From positions 1 through 64,000 of the forward strand of contig CDRNVI010000023.1 of the NCBI GenBank assembly GCA_977017575.1: a DNA stretch of 64,000 nucleotides, in the 5' to 3' direction. Origin of the DNA: Paramoeba atlantica. Its lineage: Eukaryota > Discosea. Both the position numbers and the translations under genes were made by a program. Of the stretch, positions 32,625 through 42,768 are shown piece by piece (position 1 is the stretch's first letter; each line of letters starts with the position of its first letter). The notes beneath the pieces were generated by a model. The model was given only the letters and a program-made list of their open reading frames with translations, had not been told where the DNA came from and searched no databases.

Positions 32625-35600
32625 ATGTCGTACGACAAGCAATTGTATAACAGACAGGAATACGCCGTGGGAACGGAGGCCCAGGCGAAAATCTCCGCCG
32701 CGGACGTTCTTCTGATCGGGCTCTCCGGCACGGGATGTGAGATTGCAAAAAACTTGGTCCTTACCGGAATCCGGAGCATCACGTTGCGCGACCACGCACG
32801 GGTTTCCTATATGGACCTTGCGACGCTTTTCTTCGCCGGAGAGAACGACATTGGGGCACCCCGTGTTGCTGTTGTCACCGACAAGCTTGCCGAGCTCAAC
32901 CCCTATGTCACAATTCGCAGCCAGCACCCAGGTGCTGCCCTCCATGGCCTCACCCCGGAGGAGCTCTCAGCCTACTCCGTGGTTGTGGTCGTGGACCAGC
33001 CGTATTCCAGCCGTGACGTTCTGGCCCTCAATGCACTCTGCCGCTCCCTTGGCATTGCATTTGTCCTTGCTGAGACCCGTGGGCTGTGTGCGGCTCTGTT
33101 TGTGGACTTTGGGGACAACTTCACTGTGTTGGACCGTAACGGGGAGGACTACCCCACGTGTTTAGTGAATGCCGTAACCGCGGAGGGTGCCGTGCTGTGT
33201 CACGAGGACCAGCGACATGGTCTCGAGGAGGGGGATGTGGTGATGTTCCACGCCATGTCCGGGGAACTCGAGGGGTTGTTGCACAAGGAGTGGGTTGTGA
33301 AGCAGGTCACGACTCCGCATAACTTCGTGCTCGACCTCGGCGGGCGTATGTTCGGGTGTGACGCCTATGATCGACGCGGCACGGTGCGTGGGGTAAAAAA
33401 GAGCGTGGTTATGAAATTCAGGTGTCTGGAACAAAATATCGCTGACCCATCCTACGTTTATTCGGATCTTGGTAAGTTTGATGCCCCTCCGCAGCTTCAT
33501 GCTTACTTTCGAGCCCTTCATCGCTATCAGGAACACAATCAACGCTTACCTCAAGCGGGGTCCGAGCACGATGCGCAAAGCGTTGTACAACTTATGAAGG
33601 AGTTGGCTCCTGACCTTGAATTCGACTCAAACCTGTTTATGTCTTTTGCCATGGGAGCATGCGGAAGCTTTGCTGGGATAAGTACTCTTATTGGGGGTAT
33701 TGCGGCGCATGAAATCTTGAAGGGAGCAACCGGGAAGTTTACACCGATACAACAATTCTATTTCTTTGACGCTCGTGAGATGATCTCAAGTGCTAAAATT
33801 CCATCAGAGAGCAGAAAAGCACAGTCTTGCCGGTATGATGCGCAGATCGCTATTTTTGGTGCCGAAGCCCAACAAAAGTTTTTAAGGCAATCTTTGTTTC
33901 TGGTCGGTGCAGGTGCCCTTGGCTGTGAGCTTATCAAAAATTTCGCGCTTTGCGGTCTGGGATGTTCTCCTGAGGGTCGTATTGTAGTAACAGATATGGA
34001 TACTATAGAGAAATCGAATCTTTCTCGTCAGTTTTTGTTTCGTAATTCCGACATTGGAAAGGCAAAGTCGATCTGTGCTTCGAAAAAAGGACGCGAGATG
34101 AATCCACATCTAAACATGTATCCTATGCAAGACAAAGTAGGGGAAGGGACGGAGGATACGTTTCATGACCACTTCTGGAGTTCTCTTTCCGGTGTGTGTA
34201 CCGCTTTGGATAACGTAGTGGCTCGTACCTATGTCGACGGCGAGTGCGTGGCTCATCGACTTCCGATGTTTGACAGCGGTACATTGGGCTGTCAAGCAAA
34301 TGCTCAAGTAGTTATTCCTCACTTAACGGAGAGCTATGCCAGCAGCTCTGACCCTCCGGAGAAGAGCATTCCGGTGTGCACGCTGAAAAACTTTCCTAGC
34401 CAAATTGAGCACACAATCCAGTGGGCGCGTGAGTGCTTTGAAGGTGAGTTCGTCACCCGTATGCGCGAGCTTCATGGATACCTAACTGATGTGACTTTTA
34501 TTAGGCAGCTCGATAAGGAGCCCGGAACCAAACCAGAGATACTACAAGGTATCGCACAGTCTTTACGCTGTGCCCCTTCAAGCATCGAGGATTGTATCGT
34601 ATTTGCTAGACACAAGTTTCAAGAATTTTTCTTTAATCAACCAGCAGAGTTGCTTCACAATTTTCCCGTAGACAGCACCACCCCCAGCGGTGCTCCTTTC
34701 TGGATTGGACCAAAAAGGGCGCCTATCCCCCTTTTATTTGACCCGAATAACGAATTGCACGTAGATTTCGTCGAATCCGCGGCACATTTACGGGCCTGCA
34801 ATTATGGACTTAGCGCTATGGCCTTCAATTGCACACGTACCCACGTCGCGCGTGTTGCTGCGGAAGCAACCATGCCATCTTTTCAACCCCGAAAAATGCG
34901 AATTCAGACTGAACCCGATGACAACACCGTATCCCACGAGTCGAACGCCGAAAAGGGTGAGAACTCCGTTAAGCTACCCGACGCATCATTATATTCTGTA
35001 CTTTCTGAACAATTGTGCCCCATCGAATTTGAAAAGGACAACGATGAAAACCACCACATTGCCTTTGTCACAGCGTGCTCGAACCTCCGTGCGACATGTT
35101 ACGGGATTGAGACCGCAAACTTCGATCGTACAAAGTTAATAGCCGGGCGCATTATTCCAGCCATGGTTACCACGACTGCGGCTATAACAGGAGTGGTCCT
35201 TATGGAGTTAATGAAGCATATTATACTTCCATCCGAGGATCATACCTTAACACGATTTCGTAACGCATTTTTAAACCTTGCATTAGGATTCACTACATTT
35301 AGTGACCCTCTAGCGCCTCGGTCCACGACTTATGGCCCTCCCAGTGATCCCAAGAAGCATCGCTGGACGTTGTGGGATCGCATTATTGTGTGTATTGGCC
35401 GGGAGCTTTCCTTGCGAGAGTTTCTTGATTTTATGCAGAAAGAGCACGGGCTTGAAATTTCCATGATGAGTTGTGGCACATGCATTGTGTACTCATGTTT
35501 CAGTGCCGCTTCCAAGGTTAGGATGGAGAAACTTTTGAGTTGTGTGGTCGAAGAAGTCTCCAAAAAGCCTTTGCCTTCCCATGGTCGCTACTTGCAGTTC

Positions 35601-35669
35601 GAAGCTATGGCAACGATCGAGGATGAAGATGTAGACATTCCTCCTATTCGGTATCAGTACCGTTTTTGA
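32625..35669 (+). CDS. UBA1: ubiquitin-activating enzyme E1
   Basis: A 1,014-residue E1 (human UBA1 is 1,058). It adenylates ubiquitin and passes it as a thioester to E2 enzymes in cytosol and nucleus. Seen: an inactive N-terminal ThiF-like repeat (LLIGLSGTGCEIAKNLVLTG); the FCCH region (EGDVVMFHAMSGELEGL); the active adenylation half with VGAGALGCELIKNFALCG, the nucleotide aspartate in VVTDMDTIEKSNLSRQFLF, and DNVVARTYVD; the catalytic cysteine C585 in IPVCTLKNFP; TTAAITGVVLMELMK; and a C-terminal ubiquitin-fold domain ending IPPIRYQYRF. The architecture is complete. Kinetoplastids usually carry two UBA1-like genes; only one is visible here. The first third lies in a skew-flip GC island. Confidence 0.96.
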   Translation: MSYDKQLYNRQEYAVGTEAQAKISAADVLLIGLSGTGCEIAKNLVLTGIRSITLRDHARVSYMDLATLFFAGENDIGAPRVAVVTDKLAELNPYVTIRSQHPGAALHGLTPEELSAYSVVVVVDQPYSSRDVLALNALCRSLGIAFVLAETRGLCAALFVDFGDNFTVLDRNGEDYPTCLVNAVTAEGAVLCHEDQRHGLEEGDVVMFHAMSGELEGLLHKEWVVKQVTTPHNFVLDLGGRMFGCDAYDRRGTVRGVKKSVVMKFRCLEQNIADPSYVYSDLGKFDAPPQLHAYFRALHRYQEHNQRLPQAGSEHDAQSVVQLMKELAPDLEFDSNLFMSFAMGACGSFAGISTLIGGIAAHEILKGATGKFTPIQQFYFFDAREMISSAKIPSESRKAQSCRYDAQIAIFGAEAQQKFLRQSLFLVGAGALGCELIKNFALCGLGCSPEGRIVVTDMDTIEKSNLSRQFLFRNSDIGKAKSICASKKGREMNPHLNMYPMQDKVGEGTEDTFHDHFWSSLSGVCTALDNVVARTYVDGECVAHRLPMFDSGTLGCQANAQVVIPHLTESYASSSDPPEKSIPVCTLKNFPSQIEHTIQWARECFEGEFVTRMRELHGYLTDVTFIRQLDKEPGTKPEILQGIAQSLRCAPSSIEDCIVFARHKFQEFFFNQPAELLHNFPVDSTTPSGAPFWIGPKRAPIPLLFDPNNELHVDFVESAAHLRACNYGLSAMAFNCTRTHVARVAAEATMPSFQPRKMRIQTEPDDNTVSHESNAEKGENSVKLPDASLYSVLSEQLCPIEFEKDNDENHHIAFVTACSNLRATCYGIETANFDRTKLIAGRIIPAMVTTTAAITGVVLMELMKHIILPSEDHTLTRFRNAFLNLALGFTTFSDPLAPRSTTYGPPSDPKKHRWTLWDRIIVCIGRELSLREFLDFMQKEHGLEISMMSCGTCIVYSCFSAASKVRMEKLLSCVVEEVSKKPLPSHGRYLQFEAMATIEDEDVDIPPIRYQYRF

Positions 35670-36141
35670 GTATCCGTTAATGAGCATTCTTTATACCTAC
35701 AGAACGACATCGCTGTATCATCTAAACTCAAGAAGTTTTCTAGGCTTTTGAACAACTGACGCCCCGAAAACGATAAACTACAAATTAATGTGCTACTTTT
35801 GCTTGTTGTCTCTGTAAGTTAATCCTGTAAATCTCAATCCGCTTCTATGACATCGTTCAAGTGTGAGCTAATGCACGCTATAAAATTCGTGCACATGCAT
35901 GTACTAAGACTATTGTCTTACTTTTCGTAAGACTTTACGAATGGCTTATACTTCTGTTGTTTTTGCCCCAGCTTACAGCCTTCAACTCTACCTTCCAATA
36001 AGAAGTCATTGACACTTCACTGAGGCACATATTGTTCCTAAAAATGTGCCAACGAATCTAAATAAATGGTATTTTTATAAAGTAACTTTACTATTCCAAA
36101 TCCTGTTTAACACACACTATCTTATCACGCGACTCCTTAAC
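35670..36141. other. intergenic, no gene seen
   Basis: AT-rich spacer with T/C-rich patches. In-frame GTG 36,046 extends the next frame but is not a credible eukaryotic start. No RNA gene recognised. Confidence 0.5.
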
Positions 36142-37029
36142 ATGTTCTTTCCCTCCGTTATCACCTCAGTTCACCTTCCCCTTCTACAGACGGGCGAGGC
36201 CATCCCCGAGTCCCGCTTCTCCACCACCTCATCAGCCCTTCGTAATCTTTCCCCGGAACAGGAGCTGTGCACATTCCTCCACGAGGTTGAGAACCTCGAC
36301 CGCACATGGACCACATATCGTCCAATCGCCCAATGGGCCCGGGTCGGGCTTGACGCCAACGGACACGTCGCCAACTTGCTGTTTGACAACCAAACCCCAA
36401 AGCTGCGGGGACCGCTGCTGTGGGACTCCCTACCTGAGAGTACCCAAGTGCTTTACCTCCACAACAACCAGATCCGAGGAGGGCTGGACGTCGGGACGCT
36501 TCCCCGAGGGCTGCGCAAGCTTGCGCTGGACCACAACCACATGAACGGGCCGCTGGATTTAACGGCCCTCCCCCCGAGGATGGAGAAGCTGTGGATTGGG
36601 TTTAACGCCTTTTCAGGGGCCCTCGACGTGACATCACTGCCACAGACCCTGGAGGTACTCAGTACGACACGCAACCACTTCACCGGGGGCATCTCCCTGA
36701 CGTCGCTTCCCCAGGCGATGGAACTCTTAGAGCTCTCTGAGTGTGCTCTAGATGGGGAGATCGACCTCACACATCTCCCGGCGTCGTTGCTCGAATTGAA
36801 CCTTTCAACGAACCATTTTACAGGAAGCGTGGACTTCTCAGCACTGCCCACAAAATTGATACATCTTCATTTGAATCGTAACCGATTCACTGGTGTGGCC
36901 CATTTGATGGACGTCCCCGCGAGCGTGAAGCTCATCGCATTGAAAGGAAACCGATTCGAAGTGATTGCGCCCCCAGAGAAATACGACCAAGCCTACGAAG
37001 AGTACATAATTGAAGAAAAGGAGGCATAA
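36142..37029 (+). CDS. LRR family protein 2
   Basis: A 295-residue LRR protein starting MFFPSVITSVHLPLLQTG. The N-terminal motif is degenerate here (LSPEQELCTFLHEVENLDRT), but the cap (TW...AQWARVGLDANG) and the linking block LRGPLLWDSLPES closely match LRR family protein 1. About nine repeats follow (for example LDLTALPPRMEKLWIGFNAF), all of the LP-x3-L-x2-L-x-L form. The tail is acidic (YIIEEKEA). The short hydrophobic start could act as a weak targeting signal but is not a clear signal peptide. Its 5' half is GC-rich with a C-to-G skew flip, unlike the AT-richer paralogs, so base composition follows location rather than family. Confidence 0.8.
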   Translation: MFFPSVITSVHLPLLQTGEAIPESRFSTTSSALRNLSPEQELCTFLHEVENLDRTWTTYRPIAQWARVGLDANGHVANLLFDNQTPKLRGPLLWDSLPESTQVLYLHNNQIRGGLDVGTLPRGLRKLALDHNHMNGPLDLTALPPRMEKLWIGFNAFSGALDVTSLPQTLEVLSTTRNHFTGGISLTSLPQAMELLELSECALDGEIDLTHLPASLLELNLSTNHFTGSVDFSALPTKLIHLHLNRNRFTGVAHLMDVPASVKLIALKGNRFEVIAPPEKYDQAYEEYIIEEKEA

Positions 37030-37401
37030 TTATTTTTTTTGTATGCAAACTGTTTCGTACTTCAATAGAGAAATATTCAGTTAGACAATATGGGAGTAAA
37101 TTATGTTGTGCATCCTAACTTTTCTTATGCAGTGCAAATTGCACCGCGGGATCGGCTTCACAAACCCACCGCTGATGGGCGATTCTGGTCAAAAATTATT
37201 CGGTACTGTTTTTCCGACACGTATAATCGTTTTGGTTGTTTTTCGTTAATGATCAAGAATAATACGCTTTTCCTTGTTATCATTTGATTCTAGACAGGGC
37301 TCGTGAAATCAATGACCCCACCTCTCCGGGGGTAGAGTCCTATCGTACACGATTTACTACACATATACACATTATAGACCTTTTTCTTCTTACTATCCTG
37401 C
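37030..37401. other. intergenic, no gene seen
   Basis: A spacer with a 65-codon chance frame (37,090-37,287) lacking any family features. A TTTTTCTTCTTACTATCCTG pyrimidine tract directly precedes the YIP1 start and is a likely trans-splice signal. Confidence 0.45.
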
Positions 37402-38721
37402 ATGTCGGGGCTTGGCTACGACCCCACCGCATGGACGCGACAAGGCTGGAGCCAATCCAGCTCCTCCCACACCCCGGATTATCCGTCCACCAAACCTGAG
37501 CCTGGCGACCCACTCCCCCAAGCTGCATCTCAACCCTCTAACCCACCCCCCTGGGTGGGCCAACCCAGACCCCACGGCACACCCCATACCCACCCCTTTC
37601 CCGACCCCTTCGAAACTCTAACCTCCTCGAACAACCCCTCAACTTCCACACCATTCCCCCCGTCCCACGCCGTACCCCACCCCACTGCCCCTCCCCCCCA
37701 ACGCACCGCCTCGCTCCCTTCCCACCCAACGTCCTCTGACGCTTTCCCCTTTTCCCCGTTCGACCCTCTTCCTCCCCAACCTCCTCCCCAGGGCGCCTCA
37801 CCCGACGTCAACCTCCCTCCATGGGGATCGCCTTCCCCGACCCACCCCTCGGGACCCCCTTCCACTCCCTACCCCAACACGACGTCTACCTACCCCAACA
37901 CAAGCTCTACCTACCCCAACACGACGTCTACCTATCCCACAACAAACTCGAGTTATCTTAAGCCAACCTCTACCTACCCCACAACAACCTCTACCTACCC
38001 CTACACAACAGCATCTACCCATCCGACTCCCACCCCCACAACCCCTACCCCTACCCCCACCCCTCCTTACTCCACCCCTACCCCTACCGCTCCCCCTCTC
38101 CCTTACCCCTCTCACGACCCCCACGACCCCCACGACGACGACGCCGACCTCCCGCTCCTCACCGAGCTCGGCATCGACCTCTCCCACATCCGCGCCAAGG
38201 CCCACGCCCTCCTCCACCCCCTCGCCCCCCCCCTCCCCCCCTCCGCCGCCCGCGACCCCGACCTCACCGGCCCCCTCCTCCTCTGGCTCGCCCTCGCCGC
38301 CACCCTCTCCCTACGGCCCCATGCCGCCTCCCACGTCCCCACCCTCTACGCCCTCTCCTCCGTAGGCACCCTCGCCCTCTACGCCCTACTCAATGGGCTC
38401 GTGCCACTGGACAGCAGTAGTAGTGGCAGCAGTGGACCCCGTACCGTCCCCCTCCTCCTCGTCACCAGCGTCCTGGGCTACGGCCTGTTCCCCATGGTGG
38501 TGCTGAGTGCGGGGGTGGGGGCCGTGGGGGTACTCGGGCTCGGGGGGGCGTGGGGGGAGGCGGTGGTGCGGTACGGGGTGGCGCCCGGGATGACCGGGTG
38601 GGCGGCGTGGTGTGGGGGGCGGATGCTCGTGGAGGGGTTGGGGATGGAGAGGCAGCGGGGGGTGGTCGTGTACCCGTTGGGGTTGTTTTATGCGCTGGTG
38701 GTGTATGTGATATTGTGTTGA
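37402..38721 (+). CDS. YIP1: YIP1 family Golgi/ER membrane protein (YIPF5-like)
   Basis: A 439-residue protein. Residues about 1-245 are Pro/Ser/Thr-rich and disordered, then the conserved YIP1 domain begins with LLTELGIDLSHIRAKAHALL and the hallmark DLTGPLLLWLALAATL, followed by YALSSVGTLALYALLNGL, LGYGLFPMVVLSAG and AAWCGGRMLVEGLGME, giving about five membrane segments and a short C-terminus. Family role: binding Rab GTPases and helping COPII vesicle traffic between ER and Golgi. The N-terminal extension is longer than usual (animal YIPF5 is about 257 residues in total) and contains TSTYPNT tandem repeats encoded at about 37,870-38,010. The gene lies wholly in a GC island that turns from C-rich to G-rich near 38,470. 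Confidence 0.9.
   Translation: MSGLGYDPTAWTRQGWSQSSSSHTPDYPSTKPEPGDPLPQAASQPSNPPPWVGQPRPHGTPHTHPFPDPFETLTSSNNPSTSTPFPPSHAVPHPTAPPPQRTASLPSHPTSSDAFPFSPFDPLPPQPPPQGASPDVNLPPWGSPSPTHPSGPPSTPYPNTTSTYPNTSSTYPNTTSTYPTTNSSYLKPTSTYPTTTSTYPYTTASTHPTPTPTTPTPTPTPPYSTPTPTAPPLPYPSHDPHDPHDDDADLPLLTELGIDLSHIRAKAHALLHPLAPPLPPSAARDPDLTGPLLLWLALAATLSLRPHAASHVPTLYALSSVGTLALYALLNGLVPLDSSSSGSSGPRTVPLLLVTSVLGYGLFPMVVLSAGVGAVGVLGLGGAWGEAVVRYGVAPGMTGWAAWCGGRMLVEGLGMERQRGVVVYPLGLFYALVVYVILC
37870..38010 (+). repeat. 21-bp coding tandem repeat (TSTYPNT units) inside YIP1
   Basis: Six to seven imperfect copies of a unit like ACGTCTACCTACCCCAACAC encode STYP heptads in the disordered N-terminal region. Copies differ mostly at the last codons. 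Confidence 0.75.
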
Positions 38722-38747
38722 GAAGGGGGGGGGGTGTAGTGGATGTA

Positions 38748-39518
38748 TACAGTCCAGGTATTGGTTTCCCCCCAGGCTCCAGAACACACCGTAAGAGCTT
38801 TTGACCTAATTCCTTCGGCATTCGACAGATCTCGAAAAACTAGAACGTTTCCCACAGTTGCTCTGCCTATCACCCCCCGTGGGTCCTAGGTGGGCGTGGT
38901 GAAAGTTGGCAAAATTCAAAAAAAAATGAGGGGGGGTAAAAACTGAAAAAATTGTGTATAGATTCCTATATATTAATACCTACAATGGTCTCCTTGAACG
39001 CTCCGCACAATTCACAAGCGTTTAGGAACCGAATTTATACAAATTAAGAATTGGCTTCCATAAGGATGACGCTTAAGCATCATAAAGGCTTTCTTTATAG
39101 CCTTCCGGAGCTGTTTTTCAGTCTCTGGTTTCAAATTTTCCTTCACAATTCGGTCAAGGCGCTCTGGGAGTGCACATCGTGACGTTTTATGGGTAATAGG
39201 GGGCGCTTTTCGGCGAGTTATACTGGCCTTTAGTACTGGCCTTTAGTAGATTTGACGGGAGTATCCCTCAAATTCATAGAATGAGAAACCATATTCGAAT
39301 AAAAAGCTCCCAAAAATTTGAATTATTGGGATTTTTTAGTAAAATTATGCTATTTTTTCGTGTTTTTTCTAAATACTTTTGACCCAGGGGGGGTGATAGG
39401 CAAACAAACGGCGGTAAACGCTCTAGTTTTTCGAGATCTGTTGAATGCCGAAGGAATTAGGTCAAAAGCTCTTACGGTGTGTTCTGGAGCCTGGGAGGGA
39501 ACCAGTACCTGGACTGTA
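38748..39518. mobile_element. Tc1-like non-autonomous element with 131-bp inverted repeats
   Basis: Left repeat 38,748-38,878 and right repeat 39,387-39,518 are long inverted copies (about 90% alike by eye), both starting TACAGTCCAGGTA and bounded by TA (38,746-38,747 and 39,519-39,520). TACAGT ends and TA target duplications are typical of Tc1/mariner transposons. The 508-bp interior has no full transposase. The minus strand holds an open stretch (about 39,025-39,190) with LRKAIKKAFMMLKRHP near its end, possibly a transposase tail, unassigned. The element lies just downstream of YIP1. Confidence 0.8.
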
Positions 39519-39691
39519 TATACATAGAAAGGGGGTTGTGGATAGGCAAAAAGTTTTAAGGGTAAAGGGTGGGTGCGTGAGGGAGGAGAGGGAGAGGGAG
39601 GAAAATCGGGTATTGGCTTTGATAAACATTTGAAGCGAGGTGTAGTTTACTGTTTTGTAGTCTTTTCGAAAATGGACATGATTCAAAGCCT

Positions 39692-41629
39692 ATGTCCGTG
39701 GTTTCAACAAAAGAGGATCCTTCGCTTAGAATACAACGGATTCTTGAGCGTGGCATACTCCCTGCCCAATGTAGACCTAATGACTTAGATAGAGAAGGTC
39801 TTGCGGAACCGGTAGACTTTCAAACGCACAATACTGTTATCAAAAACTATCCCCGGACAATTCTTATTCACGGACCCAGTGGGAGTGGTAAAATATCATC
39901 CATACGAAAGGCTTGTCGCAATCTTCAAGATGTTTGCTGTGGCTCCTCGGACGACCTCGAACCTCTGTATAATATGAAATTTGTGAGTCCTATGGACCTT
40001 TTGAGCGGCAACACCGATTGGCTCAATAAGCCAATGATGCGTACGGAAAAGCGATATGCCGCGTCCGCAAGGATGCCGAGGAACGAACCTTTGCGAACTC
40101 GGCGAAATATTTTTATTATTCGGAGCGTTGATACGCTCTTTCCGAATTCTTCTTTTGGCTGGTGTCCTGCTGACCCTGATCCTGATTTTAGCACAACCTG
40201 TTATGTAGGAAGTCCTCAGTGCTCGCTCGCCGCTTTCGTGTGTGCACTGCGCGAGGTTAATGATTGGTACTCATCTGCCGAGCCTTCGAGTTTCGAAAGG
40301 GCCGAGCCGCCGTTCGTGTTTTGCACTGCTCGAAAAGAGTCTGATATTCACCCATGGATAAGCCAAGCAGTTCGATGTGTGTCACAGTATTCGGTGCCCA
40401 CAATGTTAGAACGTATGACCTTAATACAAAGCATTGCGGAACAATCTTCACTAGCAACGAGGCTCTCCAATCAAGCCGAAACAATAGAAGAAACCTCAGA
40501 TAGCTCTGCCACCGCGGTAGAATTTCGATCGATTACCACGAAAGCACCTAGCGAGGACAGTGCAGTTCATGAGCTTGCTTCAAAAATGGGAGGATACAGC
40601 ACAGGGGAGGTCAATTTTGTCACGAAACTGATTTTTGAGGAGGCGACGTCATGTGATAACTTCAATAGCGTCGGATCCATGAGAGATTTATGCAACCAAT
40701 TGTCTCCGTCTTTGCTTATTGGGCCTAAACATGAAAATGGGGACGTACCAAAGTTGGAAAAAGTATTGTGGAGCGATGTGGTGGGTCAGTGCAAAGCGAA
40801 GAATGCGCTGAGACATCTATTTTCTACTGAAAAATTGGACCGCTCTTCTCCTAGCGCTGTTATTTCCAGTTCTAAAAATATATTGCTATACGGACCCCCA
40901 GGAACTGGCAAGTCAATGTTAGCGCAGGCGGCTGCATATGAAGTCGGGGCCTCCTTTTATTTTGTCACAGTGACGAGTATTCTTACGGCAGCTGTTGGGG
41001 AATCGGAACAAAAGTTACATGAAATATTTTGCAAAGCGCGTGGCACTTCGCCATCAATAATCTTTTTTGATGAAATAGAGGCACTTTTTCCATCACAAGA
41101 ACGCACAGAGGAGGGCTCTACTCATCCTCTCGTCTCCTTGTTATGCCTTGAAATGGATCAACTACATTTCGAACAAAAGAATGTACGCATTTTGGCTGCC
41201 ACAAACACCCCAACGCGCGTTCATGCCTCAATACTCCGTAGTAATCGCATTGACAAACACATATTCGTCGGACTTCCCACTCACGGAGAAGTCGAAGGTT
41301 ATTTAAGAACTGTAGAGTTTCCTGCCCACGAAAATCTTGTTACTCATTTACTTTGTGAGCTGTCCTTGCGACACAAGGAACGTTCATGTCATGACATGTT
41401 TCCTTTATGGAATGTTTCTCTAGGATGCACCATAAGCGATGTGAAATCCTTATGTAAAGTGATGCGACTAAAGGCTTGCGAACGGTTAGTCTCCGAGAAC
41501 TCGAGCAGTATGTCTAATGAAGTTACACCAAACGAACGTGACGTCTCGTATACTGTATCCATAATGCCACATTCTTGCAGCCCTAAGGAATTGCAAGAGT
41601 CCATGGATTGGGATTCAAAAGGACAGTGA
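39692..41629 (+). CDS. double-AAA ATPase (CDC48/AFG2/PEX1-PEX6 class)
   Basis: A 645-residue protein with two ATPase modules. The first (about 55-260) has Walker A GPSGSGKI (61-68) and a poor Walker B (IFIIRSVDTLFP), so it may bind but not hydrolyse ATP. The second (about 365-560) is a full AAA: the lead-in VLWSDVVGQCKAKNALRHLF, Walker A GPPGTGKS (401-408), a pore-loop region VTVTSILTAAVGESEQKLHEIF, Walker B IIFFDEIEALFP, sensor LAATNTP and an arginine-bearing segment ILRSNRIDKHIFVGLP. A weak D1 with a strong D2 is the pattern of peroxisomal (in kinetoplastids, glycosomal) PEX1/PEX6, but the protein is much shorter and lacks a recognisable N-domain. AFG2/SPATA5-like is the other option. Exact orthology is not settled. 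Confidence 0.65.
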   Translation: MSVVSTKEDPSLRIQRILERGILPAQCRPNDLDREGLAEPVDFQTHNTVIKNYPRTILIHGPSGSGKISSIRKACRNLQDVCCGSSDDLEPLYNMKFVSPMDLLSGNTDWLNKPMMRTEKRYAASARMPRNEPLRTRRNIFIIRSVDTLFPNSSFGWCPADPDPDFSTTCYVGSPQCSLAAFVCALREVNDWYSSAEPSSFERAEPPFVFCTARKESDIHPWISQAVRCVSQYSVPTMLERMTLIQSIAEQSSLATRLSNQAETIEETSDSSATAVEFRSITTKAPSEDSAVHELASKMGGYSTGEVNFVTKLIFEEATSCDNFNSVGSMRDLCNQLSPSLLIGPKHENGDVPKLEKVLWSDVVGQCKAKNALRHLFSTEKLDRSSPSAVISSSKNILLYGPPGTGKSMLAQAAAYEVGASFYFVTVTSILTAAVGESEQKLHEIFCKARGTSPSIIFFDEIEALFPSQERTEEGSTHPLVSLLCLEMDQLHFEQKNVRILAATNTPTRVHASILRSNRIDKHIFVGLPTHGEVEGYLRTVEFPAHENLVTHLLCELSLRHKERSCHDMFPLWNVSLGCTISDVKSLCKVMRLKACERLVSENSSSMSNEVTPNERDVSYTVSIMPHSCSPKELQESMDWDSKGQ

Positions 41630-41967
41630 TCTAAAGGATAATGATATTTTTCTTCGTTTTCCGCGCCATCCTGTTCTATGATTTACTACGAGTCTTCCGC
41701 TCCAGTTGAATTCCTTACTGTGCCATCTAGCAGCCCGGTGATGGGATACCCAAGTCAGATAAAAAACAATTCTAAAGCTGTTGAAAGCTACAAAAACCAA
41801 ATTAACGTCGTAGTATATTGTATGTCGTATGTTACTCCCTCAATTCGACTGATTTCGTTCGCTATAATTAATGTTTTCTTCAGGAATTATATTTATGAGA
41901 TCGCACGTAGTAGTACAAAGGAATAGGATAGCGGATTGTGTAGAACTTCATTCAATCGTAATAGAAA
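41630..41967. other. intergenic, no gene seen
   Basis: AT-rich spacer with an 82-codon chance frame (41,678-41,926) lacking any recognisable feature. No RNA gene recognised. Confidence 0.45.
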
Positions 41968-42768
41968 ATGTCGGATGATCAACTGACTCACGTTGAAAAA
42001 CGTAGCTCTGCTCGAGGAAAGATTCGTGGTGCCTGTTTCCCTCCAGAAGTCGAACTTGCACTATTTACAAAATATCTTAAAAATACGGATTCCACGTGGA
42101 ATACTCATGTTCCCGCCTGTAAGTGGCCTGGAATTCGTTGCACCGATCCTACTATACCTGATGCTGTTACAGACCTTGACTGGGGGTTCGGTGACCTTCA
42201 AGGAATTCCACAATGGAGCCACATACCCTCGTCTGTACGCCGAATAAATGTGTTTCTTAATGGACTAACGGGAGAGGTGCCACTCAGCCTTCTACCTCGT
42301 GGACTTGACGAATTGGATTTGGCAGGCAACAGATTTAGTGGTACACTAGATCTAGAGAATATGCCACCTGATGTGAGTGATGCAAGTTTTGGTTCAAACT
42401 TGTTTGATGGTACACTCGATCTTAGTACGTTACCCGCGAATATTTTAGAATTTCACGCATATAAAAATTTCTTTGTGGGGTCTCTAAATCTTACTACATT
42501 ACCACAATCACTGGAACATCTGGATCTCAGCGCTAACCTATTTTCAGGTGGTATCGATTTGAGTCGTCTTCCCCGTGATTTCTTAGTTCTTAATCTGGCA
42601 TCAAATCGTCTGGAGAAGGTAACAGGATTAGATTTACTGCCTTCCACCTTGGAAGAGCTGAACCTTGCGAAGAACCTTGAGCTTTGTGGAGAGTACAATA
42701 AAGCCTCGTTACCTGTGTCTCTTGATTTTGAAATCCTAGAGACAAACCTAGTTGGTGTAGGGGCATAG
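41968..42768 (+). CDS. LRR family protein 3
   Basis: A 266-residue family member with a clear N-terminal motif (KIRGACFPPEVELALF) and a complete cap: STW...ACKWPGIRC, with both cysteines of the plant LRRNT_2-like pattern. Repeats follow: LDLENMPPDVSDASFGSNLF, LDLSTLPANILEFHAYKNFF, LNLTTLPQSLEHLDLSANLF and others, about seven in all. No signal peptide or membrane anchor is visible, which is odd for a cap usually found in secreted proteins. Lies between the AAA ATPase and SF3B1. Confidence 0.82.
   Translation: MSDDQLTHVEKRSSARGKIRGACFPPEVELALFTKYLKNTDSTWNTHVPACKWPGIRCTDPTIPDAVTDLDWGFGDLQGIPQWSHIPSSVRRINVFLNGLTGEVPLSLLPRGLDELDLAGNRFSGTLDLENMPPDVSDASFGSNLFDGTLDLSTLPANILEFHAYKNFFVGSLNLTTLPQSLEHLDLSANLFSGGIDLSRLPRDFLVLNLASNRLEKVTGLDLLPSTLEELNLAKNLELCGEYNKASLPVSLDFEILETNLVGVGA

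Noticed and set aside
37530-38217. Minus-strand Gly/Val/Arg-rich frames opposite YIP1
   Set aside because: They are shadows of the Pro/Ser-rich YIP1 N-terminus.
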